64,000 bases of DNA from Micromonospora sicca (GTDB lineage Bacteria > Actinomycetota > Actinomycetes > Mycobacteriales > Micromonosporaceae), in contig NZ_QGKS01000192.1 of the NCBI RefSeq assembly GCF_003172935.1, forward strand, positions 1 through 64,000, given 5' to 3'. Position 1 is the stretch's first letter. Every line of letters starts with the position of its first letter. The notes under the pieces are model-generated. The model saw only the letters and a program-made list of their open reading frames with translations. It searched no databases and had not been told where the DNA came from. Positions 1 through 8,010 of the stretch are shown here, in pieces. The translations under genes were made by a program, and so were the position numbers.

Positions 1-578
1 CGTCGTTCCCGGTCGATCGGCTGCGGGACCCGGTGCTGTACGCCTCGCTGGGCACGCTGTTCAAGGCCGACCCGCGGCTGCTGCGCGGCTTCGCCGGTGC
101 GCTCGCCCCGCTGGGTGGCACCGTGATCGTCTCCACCGGACACACCGATCCCGCCGCGCTCGGTCCGCTGCCGGCCAACGTGATCGCCCACCGCTCCGTA
201 CCGCAACCGGAGGTGCTGGCCCGCGCAGCGCTGTTCATCACCCACGGCGGGGTGAACAGCGTCAACGAGGCTCTGTACGCCGGCGTCCCCATGCTGGTGG
301 TCCCGCAGGGCGCTGACCAGATGTTGGTGGCCTCCCGCGTCGTCGAGCTCGATGCCAGCCTCTCGATCCGCACCGAGGACGTCGACGTGGAGGGCGTGCG
401 CGCCCTCGCCCAGCGCCTGCTCGACGAGCCCCGATTCCGCGCCGCCGTGAGCACTCTTCAGGTCGCCCAACGTCAGGCAGGCGGTTATTCGCGCGCCGCC
501 GACGAACTCGAGCGCTATCTGCAGCAGGCCGGCCGGGTCACTCAGCCGGGCGCTGCCGATCTGCCACCGCAGGGCTGA
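1..578 (+). CDS. Glycosyltransferase, MGT/UGT-like (5'-truncated by window edge)
   Basis: This is the C-terminal ~190 residues of a GT-B glycosyltransferase of the macrolide glycosyltransferase (MGT/UGT) type. The frame is open to the window edge, and the GTG at 33 lies inside the conserved 'VLYASLGTLF' strand, so the true start is upstream and outside the window. The donor-binding signature is clear: 'THGGVNSVNEALYAGVP' followed by 'VVPQGADQ', the nucleotide-sugar-binding HGG...DQ motif. Such enzymes move an activated sugar onto a small hydrophobic acceptor such as a macrolide, flavonoid or lipid. The acceptor cannot be inferred here because the N-terminal acceptor domain is missing. Three bases separate it from the next gene, so it probably leads an operon with the following two genes. 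Confidence 0.9.
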   Translation, partial: SFPVDRLRDPVLYASLGTLFKADPRLLRGFAGALAPLGGTVIVSTGHTDPAALGPLPANVIAHRSVPQPEVLARAALFITHGGVNSVNEALYAGVPMLVVPQGADQMLVASRVVELDASLSIRTEDVDVEGVRALAQRLLDEPRFRAAVSTLQVAQRQAGGYSRAADELERYLQQAGRVTQPGAADLPPQG

Positions 579-581
579 CCG

Positions 582-1073
582 ATGTCCCCCGTCGTCGCCA
601 TCCTGCTGCTGTTCGCCGGGCTGTCCGAGGCCGCCGGGCGTCTCCTGCCCGTGGTGGCACGTCTGTCTGGCGCGTCGCGCATCAGGGTGGCCGGGTTGAT
701 GCTTGCCGGTGCCGTGGTCGACAGCGCGGTATTCGCGCTCTGGCCGCTGTCCGCGTGGACCTTTGCCGAGCTGGTGCTGCGCACCGCACCGTCCGACGAG
801 GCCGCGCTGGTCTGGACACCAGGCCTGGCCGCACCGCTGCTGCTTGCCGCAGTCCTCGCGTTTCCGCTCCTCGGGCCGCTGCTGCACTTTCTGCTCATGG
901 TGGGAGTCGGGGCCGGCCTCGCCACTGCGCTCGCCACGCTGGCCGGGCTCGGCTGGTGGGATGCCGCCGGCTGCGTAGCCCTCGCGGGAATCGGGCTCGG
1001 CGTCGCCGTCGAGGGCGTCCGCCGACTGGTCGTGAGGCTCAACACGAGAAGAGCACCGGAGCCACTCACATGA
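582..1073 (+). CDS. Small integral membrane protein, unknown function
   Basis: A 163-residue protein with about four hydrophobic segments (around residues 5-25, 38-60, 85-110 and 110-145) and a short Arg-rich C-terminus. I do not recognise the family. The ATG at 582 lies 3 bases after the glycosyltransferase stop, and its own stop overlaps the next ATG (ATGA at 1070-1073), so the three genes are probably translationally coupled. Its position between a glycosyltransferase and an alpha/beta-hydrolase-like protein suggests a role with a lipid-like or hydrophobic glycoside, but that is only inference from context. Confidence 0.7.
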   Translation: MSPVVAILLLFAGLSEAAGRLLPVVARLSGASRIRVAGLMLAGAVVDSAVFALWPLSAWTFAELVLRTAPSDEAALVWTPGLAAPLLLAAVLAFPLLGPLLHFLLMVGVGAGLATALATLAGLGWWDAAGCVALAGIGLGVAVEGVRRLVVRLNTRRAPEPLT

Positions 1074-2014
1074 TCGAGTTTGCGCTCCTGCTGCTGCTCG
1101 GCGGGCTAGGACCGGTCCTGCTCGCCGAAGCTCTGCTCGCCCGCTACGAGGTGCTGGCCTATGCCGCAGGCTGGCGCACTCCCACCACCGCGCTCCCGGC
1201 GGGCATGCCCTACGCCCGGGGCGCGGACCCGGACCGCCCTCCGGACGCCTACCTGGTCTATCTGGATGGCATCGGGAAACGACGCCTCCACGACACCCGC
1301 GACGGCGGCCGACTGGTCGAATCCCTGATCCAAGGAGCGCCGGAGCTCAGGGTGCTGGGCCAGGTGCAGCCCTACTCTCCGCTGGCCGATCCGCTCGCCG
1401 ACCGGCCGGTGTGGAAATGGCTGCGCCGCCACATCGGGCTGGTGCTGTTCCTGCACAACGTGGTGCAGATCTTCGTCGCCGCCGACCGTCGGTACCGTCC
1501 CCTGTACAACCGCGCCGTCGGCTCGCAGATCGCCACTCAGCTCCGGCTCGCCGGTTACCGGCGTGACAGTGGCGTCCCCGTGGTGATGCTCTGTTACAGC
1601 GGCGGCGCCCAGGTCGCCACCGGCGCGGTGGACGAACTGTGGTCCCAGCTGCGCTCCCCGCTCTGGCTGATCACTCTCGGCGGGTTCCACAACGGCGCAA
1701 ACGACATCACCCACGCCCAGCACCTCGACCGGCTCACCAGTGCCGGCGACCGGATTGAGCGAGTAGGCACCTGGATGTTCCCGCAGCGGTGGCGGCTGTT
1801 CCGCTGGAGCGGATGGAACCGGGCCGACCGCGACGGGAAGATCACGATGCACCGGCTCGACCCGGCCACCCACGTCGGTCCGCGTAGCTACATCAGCCCG
1901 GAGGCCCGGCTACCCGATGGCCGCAGTCACCTCGACCGGACCGCCGACACCGTGATCGCGCTGATCCGGGATCGCCTCAGCGCGACCGCGGAAACCGACG
2001 GCCCGCTGCCATGA
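1070..2014 (+). CDS. Alpha/beta-hydrolase-like membrane-anchored protein
   Basis: A 314-residue protein. The ATG at 1070 is chosen because it overlaps the upstream stop (ATGA); longer in-frame starts would run through the preceding gene. It has an N-terminal hydrophobic helix (residues ~3-22). Around residue 180 the segment 'VVMLCYSGGAQVATGA' resembles a serine-hydrolase nucleophile elbow (Y-S-G-G) after a hydrophobic strand. A possible acid/His partner lies in the C-terminal third ('HRLDPATHVGPRSY'). This suggests an esterase/lipase-like fold, but I cannot name a family or substrate. It ends the three-gene unit with the glycosyltransferase. Confidence 0.65.
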   Translation: MIEFALLLLLGGLGPVLLAEALLARYEVLAYAAGWRTPTTALPAGMPYARGADPDRPPDAYLVYLDGIGKRRLHDTRDGGRLVESLIQGAPELRVLGQVQPYSPLADPLADRPVWKWLRRHIGLVLFLHNVVQIFVAADRRYRPLYNRAVGSQIATQLRLAGYRRDSGVPVVMLCYSGGAQVATGAVDELWSQLRSPLWLITLGGFHNGANDITHAQHLDRLTSAGDRIERVGTWMFPQRWRLFRWSGWNRADRDGKITMHRLDPATHVGPRSYISPEARLPDGRSHLDRTADTVIALIRDRLSATAETDGPLP

Positions 2015-2268
2015 GCGGCTTGTCCATGGCACACAGCACGGACCGGTCATCGCCGTGCTGTGCGGCGGGAGGATGGATGCTGGGGGATCAGGCGGACCGA
2101 GCAAGTAACCGTCTCGATCATGCCTGGTAGGCGACCGACTCGTTCGCTGCACGCACGCCGCATGGGCGTCCGACGCACGACAAGGCCTCGGCCAGGGCCG
2201 GTCGCAGCAACTCGACGTTCCGGCCGCCGTCCGATCGACTTCATCCGCTGAAGGGCCGAGTGCCCGGG

Positions 2269-3009
2269 TTAGCGGGCCGCTTGGATCCAGTCCTGGTAGT
2301 GCGTGGGTGCCAGGTGTGCGTCCGGGCCCGCGATGAGCACGTCGCCGGCGACGACCGCGAACATGCCGGCCCCGTCGTCGGTGACGACGGTCCGGTTGTC
2401 CTGCTGTGCGGCCAGGGTGACCCTGCCGAGGTCGTCGAGGGCGAAGACGTCCGGGCCGGCGACGTTCCGAATGCCTTGCAGCGGCGTGCCGGTGGAGACG
2501 TCGACGACCGCGTCGACGACGTCCGCGGCGGCCATCGGCTGAATACGGGTAGCGGGCAGGCGAACGGTGGTGTCGTCGGAGGTCCAGGACAAGACCGCGT
2601 TCATGAATTCGAAGAACTGGGTGGCACGAACGATGGAGTACGGCGTGGGCCCCTGCCGGAGCAGTTCTTCCTGCAGGGTCTTGGCGCGGTAGTAGTCGAG
2701 CTGGGGCACCTGGTCCACACCGACGATCGAGAGGATCACCTGGTGACGGACGCCGGCACGCTCCCCGGCGGCCAGCAGGTTGGTCATGGAGGTACGGAAG
2801 AAGCCCAGGGAGGCCTCGTCGAAGGTCGGCGAGTTCGCGACGTTGACCACGACCTCCGCGCCCTCCAGCGCCTGGTCCAGGCCCTCTCCCTTGATCAGGT
2901 CGACGCCGGTCGACAGCGCCGCGGGAACGGCCTGGTGTCCGGCTGCGGTCAGCTTTTGGACCACCTGCGAGCCGATAAGTCCGGTACCGCCGATGACTGT
3001 GAGCTTCAT
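2269..3009 (-). CDS. NmrA-like/atypical SDR NAD(P)-binding protein (RsrR partner)
   Basis: A 246-residue NAD(P)-binding Rossmann protein of the NmrA/atypical SDR class. The dinucleotide motif G7-x2-G10-x2-G13 is in 'GGTGLIG' at the N-terminus, and the YxxxK-like stretch 'YYRAKTLQEE' follows near residue 120. The ATG complementary to 3007-3009 starts directly at the first Rossmann strand; more upstream starts would run into the operator region. It is divergent from the Rrf2 regulator at 3136, with paired operators between them. In Streptomyces venezuelae the [2Fe-2S] regulator RsrR controls a divergent NmrA-type gene in the same arrangement. It is therefore likely a redox-linked NAD(P)(H)-sensing or quinone-reducing protein; its actual substrate is unknown. 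Confidence 0.85.
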   Translation of the reverse strand: MKLTVIGGTGLIGSQVVQKLTAAGHQAVPAALSTGVDLIKGEGLDQALEGAEVVVNVANSPTFDEASLGFFRTSMTNLLAAGERAGVRHQVILSIVGVDQVPQLDYYRAKTLQEELLRQGPTPYSIVRATQFFEFMNAVLSWTSDDTTVRLPATRIQPMAAADVVDAVVDVSTGTPLQGIRNVAGPDVFALDDLGRVTLAAQQDNRTVVTDDGAGMFAVVAGDVLIAGPDAHLAPTHYQDWIQAAR

Positions 3010-3071
3010 GGCTCTCACCCTTCCACGGCGTGCCACAAGGCACGCCGGTTTCGTCGGGGCGTAACCCCCAA

Positions 3072-3119
3072 CTCGGATACTTTCTGTCCGAGACAATAGT
3101 CGGATAGTCTCTGTCCGAG
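3072..3119. promoter_or_regulatory. Tandem RsrR-type operators in the divergent promoter
   Basis: Two 21-bp imperfect palindromes lie in the gap between the NmrA-like gene and rsrR. Site 1 (3072-3092) has arms CTCGGA and TCCGAG with 9 bp between them. Site 2 (3099-3119) has arms GTCGGA and TCCGAG with the same spacing. Both share the core CGGATA...CTGTCCGAG and sit 27 bp apart centre to centre. Extended by a few bases they fit an 11-3-11 inverted-repeat layout as described for RsrR. The sites overlap the likely divergent promoters, so autoregulation plus control of the NmrA-like gene is the natural reading. Confidence 0.75.
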
Positions 3120-3135
3120 TCAATCGGGGGGTCGG

Positions 3136-3642
3136 ATGAAGCTGTCAGGTGGGGTCGAGTGGGCACTGCACTGCTGCGTGGTGCTGACCACGGCGACGGA
3201 GCCCGTGCCGGCCGCCCGGCTCGCGGAACTGCATGACGTCTCCGGCAGCTACCTGGCCAAACAGCTGCAGGCACTCTCCCGCGCCGGCCTCGTGACCTCC
3301 GTCCAGGGCAAGGCGGGCGGATATGTCCTGACCAGGGCACCCGAACTGATCACCATCCTCGACGTCGTCGCAGCCGTCGACGGCGCTCAGCCCGCGTTCG
3401 TGTGCACCGAGATCCGCCAGCGCGGCCCCCTGGCGGCACCACAGGAGGCCTGCACCCGGCCGTGCCCGATTGCCCGCGCTATGGCCGGCGCCGACGCCGC
3501 CTGGCGTGCCGCCCTGCAAGCGATATCCATCGCGGACCTCGCCCGCAGTGTCGATGAGGACTACGGCCCTACCGCCCTCGCTGGCATCCGCACCTGGCTC
3601 AGCCCGAACGATGGCGATACCGCGATTGTCGAACGGGGGTAG
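3136..3642 (+). CDS. rsrR: RsrR-type [2Fe-2S] Rrf2 transcriptional regulator
   Basis: A 168-residue Rrf2-family winged-helix repressor. The DNA-binding part is residues ~1-70 (HTH 'VSGSYLAKQLQALSRAGLV', wing 'GKAGGYVL'). The key observation is the ligand set: E8, H12, C90 and C110. These are the residues reported as [2Fe-2S] ligands in Streptomyces RsrR, where Glu8 and His12 of one subunit pair with Cys90 and Cys110 of the other. Trp9, also noted in RsrR redox switching, is present, and C106 is an extra cysteine near the cluster. This differs from the three-cysteine NsrR/IscR pattern. A strong SD (GGGGGG) precedes the ATG at 3136. It faces the NmrA-like gene across two palindromic operators. 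Likely role: redox sensing by cluster oxidation or reduction. Confidence 0.88.
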   Translation: MKLSGGVEWALHCCVVLTTATEPVPAARLAELHDVSGSYLAKQLQALSRAGLVTSVQGKAGGYVLTRAPELITILDVVAAVDGAQPAFVCTEIRQRGPLAAPQEACTRPCPIARAMAGADAAWRAALQAISIADLARSVDEDYGPTALAGIRTWLSPNDGDTAIVERG

Positions 3643-3783
3643 CCGCGGAGGGCGATGCCGCAGATCTCATCGGCGACGGGACTCACCAACCTCGGCTCGC
3701 CCGGCCGCGGGCAACTCCCCCCGATACACCCCCGGGCTCTCAGCGACGGTGGGCAACAGTCGGATTCAGCGGGACTGAAAAGA

Positions 3784-3821
3784 ACGGCCCCTGACCGCAA
3801 TTCCTGCTGGTCAGGGGCCGT
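3784..3821 (+). terminator. Rho-independent-type terminator after rsrR
   Basis: A perfect 13-bp stem (3784-3796 with 3809-3821, arm ACGGCCCCTGACC) has a 12-base loop and is followed by the short T-rich run CTTTG. It lies 140 bp after the rsrR stop, in the otherwise empty 3643-3997 interval where I see no credible gene. The stem is also usable on the other strand, so it may insulate the convergent flavin reductase gene. Confidence 0.75.
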
Positions 3822-3997
3822 CTTTGCATCTGGTGGCGGGTAGACCGCCACCATGATGGCGAAGCACCCGACCAGCAGAATGGCGCGACCCGTCCGGTTT
3901 GCGCGACGATGTGATGTTCACCGAAGCCCGCCGAGCGCGATGCCGCTCACTCTCAGCCCTGAGGTTCCCAGTCTGGCTTACTCCTTGAATGATCCCT

Positions 3998-4591
3998 TCA
4001 GGCCGGGTACGGGACCGAGTTGCGTGCCGCAGACAGGGCGGCGGCCCACCAAGCGAGCTGGTCCAGCAGGGTTTTGGCATATCCGGGCGCCTCGGGGTCC
4101 AGCGGCCGACCGTCTTCCCACGCTGTGAAGTAGTTCGGGAAGGCCAGACCATCGCGGATTGTCACGGCGTGCAGTTCGGTGAGCACGTTCTCCAGGTGGA
4201 GGACAGCGTGGCGGCCGCCAGCTGGGCCGCCGTAGCTGACGAAAGCGACGGGCTTGGCCGTCCACTGGGTGAAATGCCAGTCGATTGCGGCCTTCAGGGA
4301 CGCGGGGTAGCTGTGGTTGTACTCCGGCGTGACCAGGATGAACGCGTCCGCGTCCTCCAGGCGGGACGTCAAGGACGCCATTCCGTCGGGGCGCGGGTAT
4401 GAGTCGCCGGCGAACTTCGGTGAGACTGCCGGCAACGACAGCGGGATCTCGGCGTCGGCGAGATCGACGACGTCGATGTCGAAACCGCCGTGCTCGCGCG
4501 CTTGGTCGGCGACCCAGGAGGCGACGACAGGCCCGAACCGGCCCTCTCGGACGCTCCCGACGATGATGACCAACTTGTGCTTCTCACTCAT
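3998..4591 (-). CDS. NAD(P)H-dependent FMN reductase (flavodoxin-like fold)
   Basis: A 197-residue flavodoxin-like reductase of the NADPH-dependent FMN reductase family. The FMN phosphate loop is 'GSVREGRFG' (residues 12-20) and the second flavin motif is 'PEYNHSYPASLKAAIDW' mid-protein, both canonical. The ATG complementary to 4589-4591 is preceded by a GTGGAG ribosome-binding site; an upstream in-frame ATG (4624) would add 11 residues that do not fit the family. It reduces FMN or quinone/azo substrates in the cytoplasm. It is divergent from an MmyB-like XRE regulator 113 bp away, a common actinobacterial pairing that suggests the regulator controls this gene. Confidence 0.9.
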   Translation of the reverse strand: MSEKHKLVIIVGSVREGRFGPVVASWVADQAREHGGFDIDVVDLADAEIPLSLPAVSPKFAGDSYPRPDGMASLTSRLEDADAFILVTPEYNHSYPASLKAAIDWHFTQWTAKPVAFVSYGGPAGGRHAVLHLENVLTELHAVTIRDGLAFPNYFTAWEDGRPLDPEAPGYAKTLLDQLAWWAAALSAARNSVPYPA

Positions 4592-4704
4592 GCACTCCAC
4601 GGTCCATCGTTCGGACGATGGCAACCAGACCGAACGTAGGCTGGCCCTCGTGGGGCCACCCTGCGGGGTTCGAGGCGCTGGGGAGATCGCCGTAGACTCG
4701 GAAC

Positions 4705-5544
4705 ATGAGCACGCCGCTGGGCGACTTCATCCGTGCCAAGCGCGACAGCATCCAGCCAGACTCGTTCGGGCTGCCTGATCGTGGCCGCCGCCGGTCCCCT
4801 GGACTACGGCGCTCAGACCTCGCCACGCGTGCTGGGATCAGCGTCGAATACCTCACCCGCATCGAGCAAGGACGAGACCGCAACCCGTCCCCTGCGGTGG
4901 TCAATGCACTTGCGGACGCCTTGAGCCTCGATGCCGCCGAGCGCAATCACCTGCGCCACCTCGCCAAAATCACCGGCGGAGCGTGCGCAGGGCGCGGGCG
5001 GCCGGTGCCACCCAACCGCCATGTCCGGCCCACCGTGTTGGCGACCCTCCAACTTCTTGAGCCCGGCATCGCATTCGTCACCAACCGCCTGGGAGACGTG
5101 CTCGCATACACGAGTGAGTTCGAGCTGCTGATGCGTGGGATCGGGCTGCTCGAGAGCGGGACGCCGAACCTGACGCGCTACGTGTTCACCGATCCGCGCG
5201 CCCGGACGTTCTTCCCAGACTGGGAGCAGGTGGCCGACGAACGAGCCTTCGATCTGTGGCTCGGGCCGTCTGCGGAGACCTCCGAATGGTTCAGGGCCGA
5301 GCTCGCCCCCCTGGCCGGAAAGGAGTTCACCCGACGACTCAACCGCCACCTGCCCCCACCGCACGTCCCGCTGCGGCTCAACCACCCCATCGCGCACGAG
5401 CTTCGGTGGCAGCGGGAGAAGCTCGAGTTGCCGAGAACCGACGCGCAGGAGCTGGTCGTTCTCCTGCCCGCCGACGACACGACGGCGCGGGCCATGGAGC
5501 GGCTGCGCCGCCAACCCGACCGCATCCTTCGCGCGGTCACTTAG
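4705..5544 (+). CDS. XRE-family regulator with MmyB-like ligand-binding domain
   Basis: A 279-residue transcription factor. The N-terminal HTH_XRE region (residues ~35-92) contains 'SDLATRAGISVEYLTRIEQGR'. It is followed by the MmyB-like PAS-related domain (~105-275) typical of actinobacterial MmyB regulators, which is thought to bind a small ligand, possibly a fatty acid. Length and layout match the family. It is divergent from the FMN reductase and probably regulates it. The stop codon TAG (5542-5544) uses the first base of the adjacent insertion sequence; before insertion the next base was also G, so the protein is unchanged. Confidence 0.9.
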   Translation: MSTPLGDFIRAKRDSIQPDSFGLPDRGRRRSPGLRRSDLATRAGISVEYLTRIEQGRDRNPSPAVVNALADALSLDAAERNHLRHLAKITGGACAGRGRPVPPNRHVRPTVLATLQLLEPGIAFVTNRLGDVLAYTSEFELLMRGIGLLESGTPNLTRYVFTDPRARTFFPDWEQVADERAFDLWLGPSAETSEWFRAELAPLAGKEFTRRLNRHLPPPHVPLRLNHPIAHELRWQREKLELPRTDAQELVVLLPADDTTARAMERLRRQPDRILRAVT

Positions 5545-5563
5545 GGCTCGCAGATCATCAACG
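5544..5563 (+). repeat. Left terminal inverted repeat of the IS
   Basis: This end reads GGGCTCGCAGATCATCAACG. It matches the reverse complement of the right end at about 12 of 20 positions, strongest in the outer GGGC and the following GC-GA. Confidence 0.6.
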
Positions 5564-7240
5564 CGCTGTTTTGATCTTTTGCGGAATGGCGATGCCTTCT
5601 GCGGCGGCGAGGGCGTAGAGGTCGTTTAGGGTGGCGAGTCGTTGTGGGCTGGGTTGGATGGTGCGTCCTGCCTGCGTTAGGAGTTGGCGGATCTCGCGTA
5701 GGTGTCTGTTGATCGTCTCGGGCCGGACGCTGAACAGGGCGGCGACGGCGACCTGGGGCACAGCGAGTCGCTGGTGCAGGATGGCGGCGATGAGCCGGTC
5801 GGCGAGGGTGAGGACGGGGCGGCGGCCGGTACCGGGGCCGGTCAGCCGGGGGCGGTGTCCGCGTCGCTTGTCCAGGCGCGTTTCCCGCTGATGGTCGTGT
5901 AGTGCCAGCAGTGTGGTGAGCAGGGTGTCCCACTCGTGGGGCGGTAGTCCGGTCAGAGCCGGGTGGTGCAGCCAGGCCAGGTCAGGACTGGGCTGATCGA
6001 ATGGGTCGGGGGTGGTGTTGACGTGCTCGTATGCCTCGGGGCGCAGGGTGTAGTTCCACTCGCCGTGCCAGTCGTGGCGGGTCAGGGGCAGCGCGTCGTG
6101 TTGCCGGTCGCTGACGCGGATTCCGGTGTCGTAGGTGCTGGTGTCGAGGGCGGCGTGGACGCGTAGTCCGGTGCGGGTCGTGGTGGCGGCGATGGTCTGC
6201 ACGATCACGTCGTGGCTGGTCAGTGGCCGGCCTCGCCAGTTGAGGGTGATGTGGGAGAACAGCCGGTGTTCAACCTTGTTCCACTTCGAGGTGCCCGGCG
6301 GGAAGTGGCACACGGTGATCTCCAGCCCGGTCTGCACCGCGAGAGCGGCCAATTCCGCTTTCCAGGCACGGGTGCGGTAGCCGTTGGAACCGCCGGCATC
6401 CGCGGTGATCAGCAAACGCGTGGCCTGCGGGTACTCGTCGGCGCCGATCGTGTTCCACCAGCGGCGAATCGACTCGACCGCGAAAGCGGCGGTGTCGTGG
6501 TCGGTGCCGACGTTGACCCAGCCGGCGTTGGCGGCCACGTCGTAGACGCCGTACGGCACCGCCTTGCCCAACTCACTGTCGGGGAAGTCGTGCGTGCGGG
6601 TGGCCACCGGCTCACCTTTGGGTCGCCACTGCCGGCCAGCGTTGGCGAACGGGCCGACCAGTTCCTTCTTCTTCGTGTCCACACTGACCACCGGATCACC
6701 GGTGCCCTGGTGCTCTTTGACCTGCCCGTTGATGTAGTGGAACTGCGCGTCGCGGTCGGGATGCTGTTTGCCTTCGATGGTCTTGGCGTTGGCTTGCAGG
6801 CTGAACCCCTCGGCGCGTAGCAGGTCAGCGACAGTATCAGCGCCGACCCGATGCCCCTGGCGGGTCAACTCGCCAGCCAAGGTGCGGGTTGACTTCGTCG
6901 TCCACCGCAGCGGCGACATCGGATCCCCTCGCTCATCCGGCTCGACCAAGGCCAGCAGCGCCGGGCGCAACCCGGGATCCAGGTCGGCCAAACGTTTACG
7001 GCCCCCACCCGGCCGGCGAGTCCTACCCAACGGCTCCTCACCGGCATCCAGATCGGACACCCCCCGCGAGACCGTGTTCTCCGCGACCCCGGCAGCCCGG
7101 GCAACCGCCCGGATCCCTCCGTGCCCCAGCGCCCGGGCTTCGGCCCCCATCAGCAGCCGGCGCTGCCGTTCATCAAGATGAGGAAAGATCCCCTCAAACT
7201 TCGCCGCCAGCATCTGCTCGGTCTCCACCTTCACGGCCAT
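5558..7240 (-). CDS. ISAzo13-family transposase
   Basis: A 560-residue DDE transposase that fills almost all of the IS. The N-terminal ~150 residues are a helical DNA-binding region. Catalytic candidates are D188 ('VSVDTKKKELVG'), D281 ('ITADAGGSNGYR') and E324 ('SKWNKVEHRLFS'), in the order and context of the ISAzo13 family. The C-terminal ~170 residues contain a second helical region with an HTH-like segment ('RLAVPQVAVAALFSVRPET'). The reading frame is uninterrupted and no key residue is lost, so the element may be active. Confidence 0.92.
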   Translation of the reverse strand: MAVKVETEQMLAAKFEGIFPHLDERQRRLLMGAEARALGHGGIRAVARAAGVAENTVSRGVSDLDAGEEPLGRTRRPGGGRKRLADLDPGLRPALLALVEPDERGDPMSPLRWTTKSTRTLAGELTRQGHRVGADTVADLLRAEGFSLQANAKTIEGKQHPDRDAQFHYINGQVKEHQGTGDPVVSVDTKKKELVGPFANAGRQWRPKGEPVATRTHDFPDSELGKAVPYGVYDVAANAGWVNVGTDHDTAAFAVESIRRWWNTIGADEYPQATRLLITADAGGSNGYRTRAWKAELAALAVQTGLEITVCHFPPGTSKWNKVEHRLFSHITLNWRGRPLTSHDVIVQTIAATTTRTGLRVHAALDTSTYDTGIRVSDRQHDALPLTRHDWHGEWNYTLRPEAYEHVNTTPDPFDQPSPDLAWLHHPALTGLPPHEWDTLLTTLLALHDHQRETRLDKRRGHRPRLTGPGTGRRPVLTLADRLIAAILHQRLAVPQVAVAALFSVRPETINRHLREIRQLLTQAGRTIQPSPQRLATLNDLYALAAAEGIAIPQKIKTAR

Positions 7241-7274
7241 ACCACATGAAACACGCTTCGGACATGAAACGGCT

Positions 7275-7294
7275 ACTTATTTGTCGGCAGGCCC
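7275..7294 (-). repeat. Right terminal inverted repeat of the IS
   Basis: Read on the minus strand it starts GGGCCTGCCGACAAATAAGT, the partner of the left end. The transposase start (7240) lies just inside it, as expected for an IS whose promoter is near this end. Confidence 0.6.
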
Positions 7295-7430
7295 TTAGCT
7301 CATGGCAAGATGGCACAAGGCGGGCACAAGTGACGCCGACAAGGGCTGTCAACCGCTGTAAGGCAGCGGAAGAACTCGCCGAGGTCAGGCGGCCGATCCG
7401 CCCGATTACCGCTGATCAACGCACCCGCAA

Positions 7431-7462
7431 GGGGGTTCAGGGTTCGAGTCCCTGGCGGCCCA
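7431..7462 (+). other. tRNA 3'-end fragment (integration scar or att-site remnant)
   Basis: The sequence has a perfect T-arm (CAGGG / TTCGAGT / CCCTG, 7438-7454) followed by an acceptor-like GCGGCCC and A. No matching 5' acceptor (GGGCCGC or GGCCGCC at the right place), D-arm or anticodon arm lies within the 90 bp upstream, so this is not a full tRNA gene. Integrative elements such as pSAM2-like AICEs leave exactly this kind of tRNA 3'-end duplicate. The surrounding 7295-7612 interval holds no convincing gene and no integrase. Confidence 0.6.
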
Positions 7463-7612
7463 CTCTTCACCGCCGCTGAGCTGCGACAACGCCGCGAAGA
7501 GATCATCGGGCACCTGGCCCCCGGTACCGACAGATGGGGCGGCGCGAACGGCGGCGGCATTTTCTGGCGAGATTGGCGTTGCCACGTCGGACCTCAGCAT
7601 TATGGTCGGTGA

Positions 7613-7957
7613 ATGATCAATGGTGCTCATGTGATCATCTACAGCCGCGACCCAGAGGCGGACCGCGCCTTCTTCCGGGACACGCTCGGCTACCACCACG
7701 TCGACGCCGGCCATGGCTGGCTCATCTTCAAGCTCCCGCCGGCCGAGCTCGCCATGCACCCGACCGAGGGCGAGCCGGCCCACGAACTCTTCCTCATGTG
7801 CGACGACGTCGCGGCGACCATGGCCGACCTGGCCGCGAAGGGCGTCGAGTTCACGATCCCGGTCACCGAGGAGCGGTGGGGGCTGCGCACCGCGCTGCGG
7901 CTGCCCGGCGGCGGCGAACTCGGTCTCTACGAACCCCGCCACCCGGTCGCAATCTGA
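7613..7957 (+). CDS. VOC-family (glyoxalase/bleomycin-resistance-like) protein
   Basis: A 114-residue single VOC protein with two beta-alpha-beta-beta-beta modules. Candidate metal or ligand residues are H6, H57 and E107, placed as in the glyoxalase/dioxygenase superfamily. The opening 'HVIIYSRDPEADRAFFRDTLGY' region is typical of actinobacterial VOC proteins annotated as glyoxalase/bleomycin resistance. The specific role (metalloenzyme or drug-binding protein) cannot be decided. It stands alone between the tRNA scar and a non-coding stretch. Confidence 0.88.
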   Translation: MINGAHVIIYSRDPEADRAFFRDTLGYHHVDAGHGWLIFKLPPAELAMHPTEGEPAHELFLMCDDVAATMADLAAKGVEFTIPVTEERWGLRTALRLPGGGELGLYEPRHPVAI

Positions 7958-8010
7958 CGCGCCGGCCTGGCGCCTCGCCCAGGCCGACGGAAGGGCAGCC
8001 CAGGGAGCAA

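Larger units (their letters stand above)
5544..7294. mobile_element. Complete ISAzo13-family insertion sequence with TTA target duplication
   Basis: The element is about 1,751 bp and bounded by imperfect terminal inverted repeats starting GGGC (left 5544, right end 7294). It is flanked by a direct repeat TTA (5541-5543 and 7295-7297), consistent with a 3-bp target-site duplication. It contains one full-length transposase on the minus strand. Removing the element and one TTA restores the uninterrupted sequence '...CACTTAGCTCATGG'. The intact ORF and matching duplication suggest a recent insertion. Confidence 0.8.

Noticed and set aside
2047..2251. Short ORFs on both strands between the alpha/beta-hydrolase-like gene and the NmrA-like gene
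   Set aside because: Arg-rich, no SD, no family resemblance. Treated as an empty intergenic region.
7380..7470. A full tRNA gene
   Set aside because: Only the T-arm and 3' acceptor half are present. No complementary 5' acceptor, D-arm or anticodon arm can be folded.
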